Below the pieces are notes generated by a model that made no database searches, was not told the DNA's origin, and worked only from the letters and a program-made list of their open reading frames with translations. The position numbers were made by a program, and so were the translations under genes. Of a stretch of DNA of 48,219 nucleotides, positions 47,044 to 48,219 are shown piece by piece. Source of the stretch: Peribacillus huizhouensis (GTDB taxonomy: Bacteria > Bacillota > Bacilli > Bacillales > DSM-1321); contig NZ_JACJHX010000020.1 in the NCBI RefSeq assembly GCF_014138605.1, positions 1 through 48,219 on the forward strand, read 5' to 3'. Each line of letters begins with the position of its first letter. The first letter of the stretch is position 1.

Positions 47044-47505
47044 TTATTTATATTTTAAAGTGGTTAGCATTGCATTTAGAATGCTTGCCCTTAATTCATC
47101 ACGTGCAGGCAAATCGATACAAATTACCGAACGATCAATCACACTAAGCATGATTTTCGCCTCTCTTTTGGAAATAATCTCCTCACCCACAAGGCGTATA
47201 ATAATATCTTCAGCTGCTGATTGAGAGACTCTAGACCCAACTAACGACAGTAGTTGATCTATTAAATCCGCTTGGCCGTGTGCTTGAACCTTCATAATTC
47301 TAATGTAGCCTCCACCACCGCGCTTACTTTCCACTAAATAGCCTCGTTCAATTGTAAATCTCGTATTAATTACGTAATTTATTTGAGATGGAACACATTG
47401 AAACTTATCAGCTACTTCGCTTCTCTTGATTTCTAAAATGTCTTTCTGACTCATCTCAAGAACTTGTTTTAAATAACTTTCGATAATATCAGATATATTT
47501 TTCAC
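47044..47505 (-). CDS. ctsR: Transcriptional repressor CtsR
   Basis: CtsR represses the clp genes at normal temperature. It is 153 aa. The N-terminal winged helix has the DNA-contacting wing ESKRGGGGYIRI, with the key Gly-rich loop, and the C-terminal dimerisation/McsB-sensing domain ends in ILNAMLTTLKYK. I use GTG at 47503-47505 with GGGAGGG upstream. A perfect CtsR operator lies 21-37 nt before the start, so the operon is self-repressed. Confidence 0.97.
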   Translation of the reverse strand: MKNISDIIESYLKQVLEMSQKDILEIKRSEVADKFQCVPSQINYVINTRFTIERGYLVESKRGGGGYIRIMKVQAHGQADLIDQLLSLVGSRVSQSAAEDIIIRLVGEEIISKREAKIMLSVIDRSVICIDLPARDELRASILNAMLTTLKYK

Positions 47506-47525
47506 TCGCCCTCCCCCATTCTGAC

Positions 47526-47542
47526 TTTGACTATATTTGACT
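47526..47542 (-). promoter_or_regulatory. CtsR operator
   Basis: On the minus strand AGTCAAA TAT AGTCAAA is a perfect match to the known CtsR heptad repeat (RGTCAAANANRGTCAAA). It begins 3 nt after the -10 and thus covers the transcription start, so bound CtsR should block initiation. Confidence 0.95.
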
Positions 47543-47545
47543 ATT

Positions 47546-47573
47546 ATTATACATCGAAAACCTAATTTTGCAA
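47546..47573 (-). promoter_or_regulatory. Sigma-A promoter for ctsR-mcsA-mcsB-clpC
   Basis: TTGCAA (47568-47573) and a perfect TATAAT (47546-47551) with a 16-bp spacer lie directly upstream of the CtsR operator. No sigma-B type promoter (GTTT...GGGTAT) was evident to me. Confidence 0.8.
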
Positions 47574-48055
47574 CTTAGATGCATTTATTTTTTGATTATA
47601 TGATCCATTATTTCCATTTGTTATGTATTTTAACTTTTAAATCAAAAATTTTTTAATGTTTAACGATTTTTTTAAACCATTATTAAAAGGGCTCTTGTTT
47701 CGTTAAAGAAATGATAAGGAAACAAATATATTAGATTTTAACTAAAGGCAAGGAGTTAAATATTTAGTATTAATCAATAAAAGTGGCATGAAAAATCCCC
47801 ATTGCTATAATGAGCTTGTCGTGTGAAATTATTTATTGAGTACATATATATGTATGTAATTCAAAAAAATCAACTATAGCTAGCTGATTTTTTGATTACT
47901 AGTGTCGTCCTAAACTCACAGAAGGAATTCAATTATAATTCAGGCCACTGATGACCTATGAACAGCGGATTTCTGTGTTTTAAGTCACACAATATTTTTT
48001 GCAAAATTGGGTGGGGATTAATAGTTACCGATCTTTAAAAAAGACCTTCTATAAC
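47574..48055 (-). other. Gene-free AT-rich gap between 5S rRNA and ctsR
   Basis: Nearly 500 bp without a credible ORF or tRNA. A likely bidirectional terminator is the 9-bp stem AAAAAATCA/TGATTTTTT (47864-47872, 47885-47893), with As and Ts on both sides. A weak 7-bp CACAGAA/TTCTGTG repeat (47917-47923, 47971-47977) lies nearby. The rest is unexplained spacer. Confidence 0.6.
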
Positions 48056-48085
48056 AAAAAAAGACCAGCTATAAATAGCTGATCT
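48056..48085 (-). terminator. rRNA operon terminator after 5S
   Basis: Minus strand stem AGATCAGCTA/TAGCTGGTCT (one G-T pair), TTTA loop, followed by seven Ts. It starts about 9 nt after the 5S 3' end, typical for an rRNA operon. Confidence 0.9.
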
Positions 48086-48093
48086 CTTAGATT

Positions 48094-48209
<116 letters not shown>

Positions 48210-48219
48210 CATGAAAGGA

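Noticed and set aside
48010..48060. Partial second repeat (GATC...AAAAAAGACC) next to the 5S terminator
   Set aside because: It resembles a half copy of the terminator but has no partner arm, so it is not called as a separate element.

Overview
The window is a stretch of low-GC Gram-positive chromosome and matches, gene for gene, the conserved rrn-ctsR-to-rpoA region of Bacillales. Pointers to Bacillaceae or a close relative are the order ctsR-mcsA-mcsB-clpC-radA-disA, a CtsR operator, a cysteine T-box before cysE-cysS, zinc-type S14, mrnC (Mini-III) and rae1, and many GTG/TTG starts. I cannot name the species. Every gene I can support lies on the minus strand, so transcription runs from high to low coordinates.

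Layout in transcription order. (1) 48209-48094: a 5S rRNA that ends an rRNA operon, its terminator, then about 590 bp without genes. (2) 47573-40189: the CtsR-controlled stress operon ctsR-mcsA-mcsB-clpC, then a 116-nt nested palindrome that ends in a T-run, then radA and disA. (3) 40035-36081: yacL, ispD, ispF (isoprenoid precursors) and gltX. (4) 36084-31956: a cysteine T-box leader, then cysE-cysS-mrnC-rlmB-rae1, tightly packed with overlaps. (5) 31950-29858: sigH, a frameshifted rpmG, secE, nusG. (6) 29846-18912: rplK-rplA, an L10-type leader, rplJ-rplL, the methyltransferase gene ybxB, then rpoB-rpoC, with a terminator after rplL and another after rpoC. (7) 18795-13931: the str cluster rplGB-rpsL-rpsG-fusA-tuf, with its own promoter and a strong terminator after tuf. 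(8) 13930-13176: about 750 bp with no gene I recognise. (9) 13175-1: the S10-spc-alpha supercluster from rpsJ to the first codons of rpoA.

The genes supply the translation machine (ribosomal proteins, EF-G, EF-Tu, IF-1), the RNA polymerase beta and beta' subunits, the Sec translocon (SecY, SecE), charging of Glu and Cys tRNA, and a protein-quality and DNA-integrity module (CtsR/McsA/McsB/ClpC, RadA, DisA).

I see no new defence or metabolic system here. The departures from the standard layout are two broken genes and several structured intergenic elements. Between adk and infA, where map (methionine aminopeptidase) normally sits, there is a clearly decayed map remnant without its N-terminal half, while infA keeps a good promoter inside the remnant. 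The rpmG (L33) gene between sigH and secE is frameshifted. Long inverted repeats lie between clpC and radA, after rpoC, between rpoB and rpoC, and between rplK and rplA. Promoters and hairpins were read by eye against consensus; no folding or database search was run.
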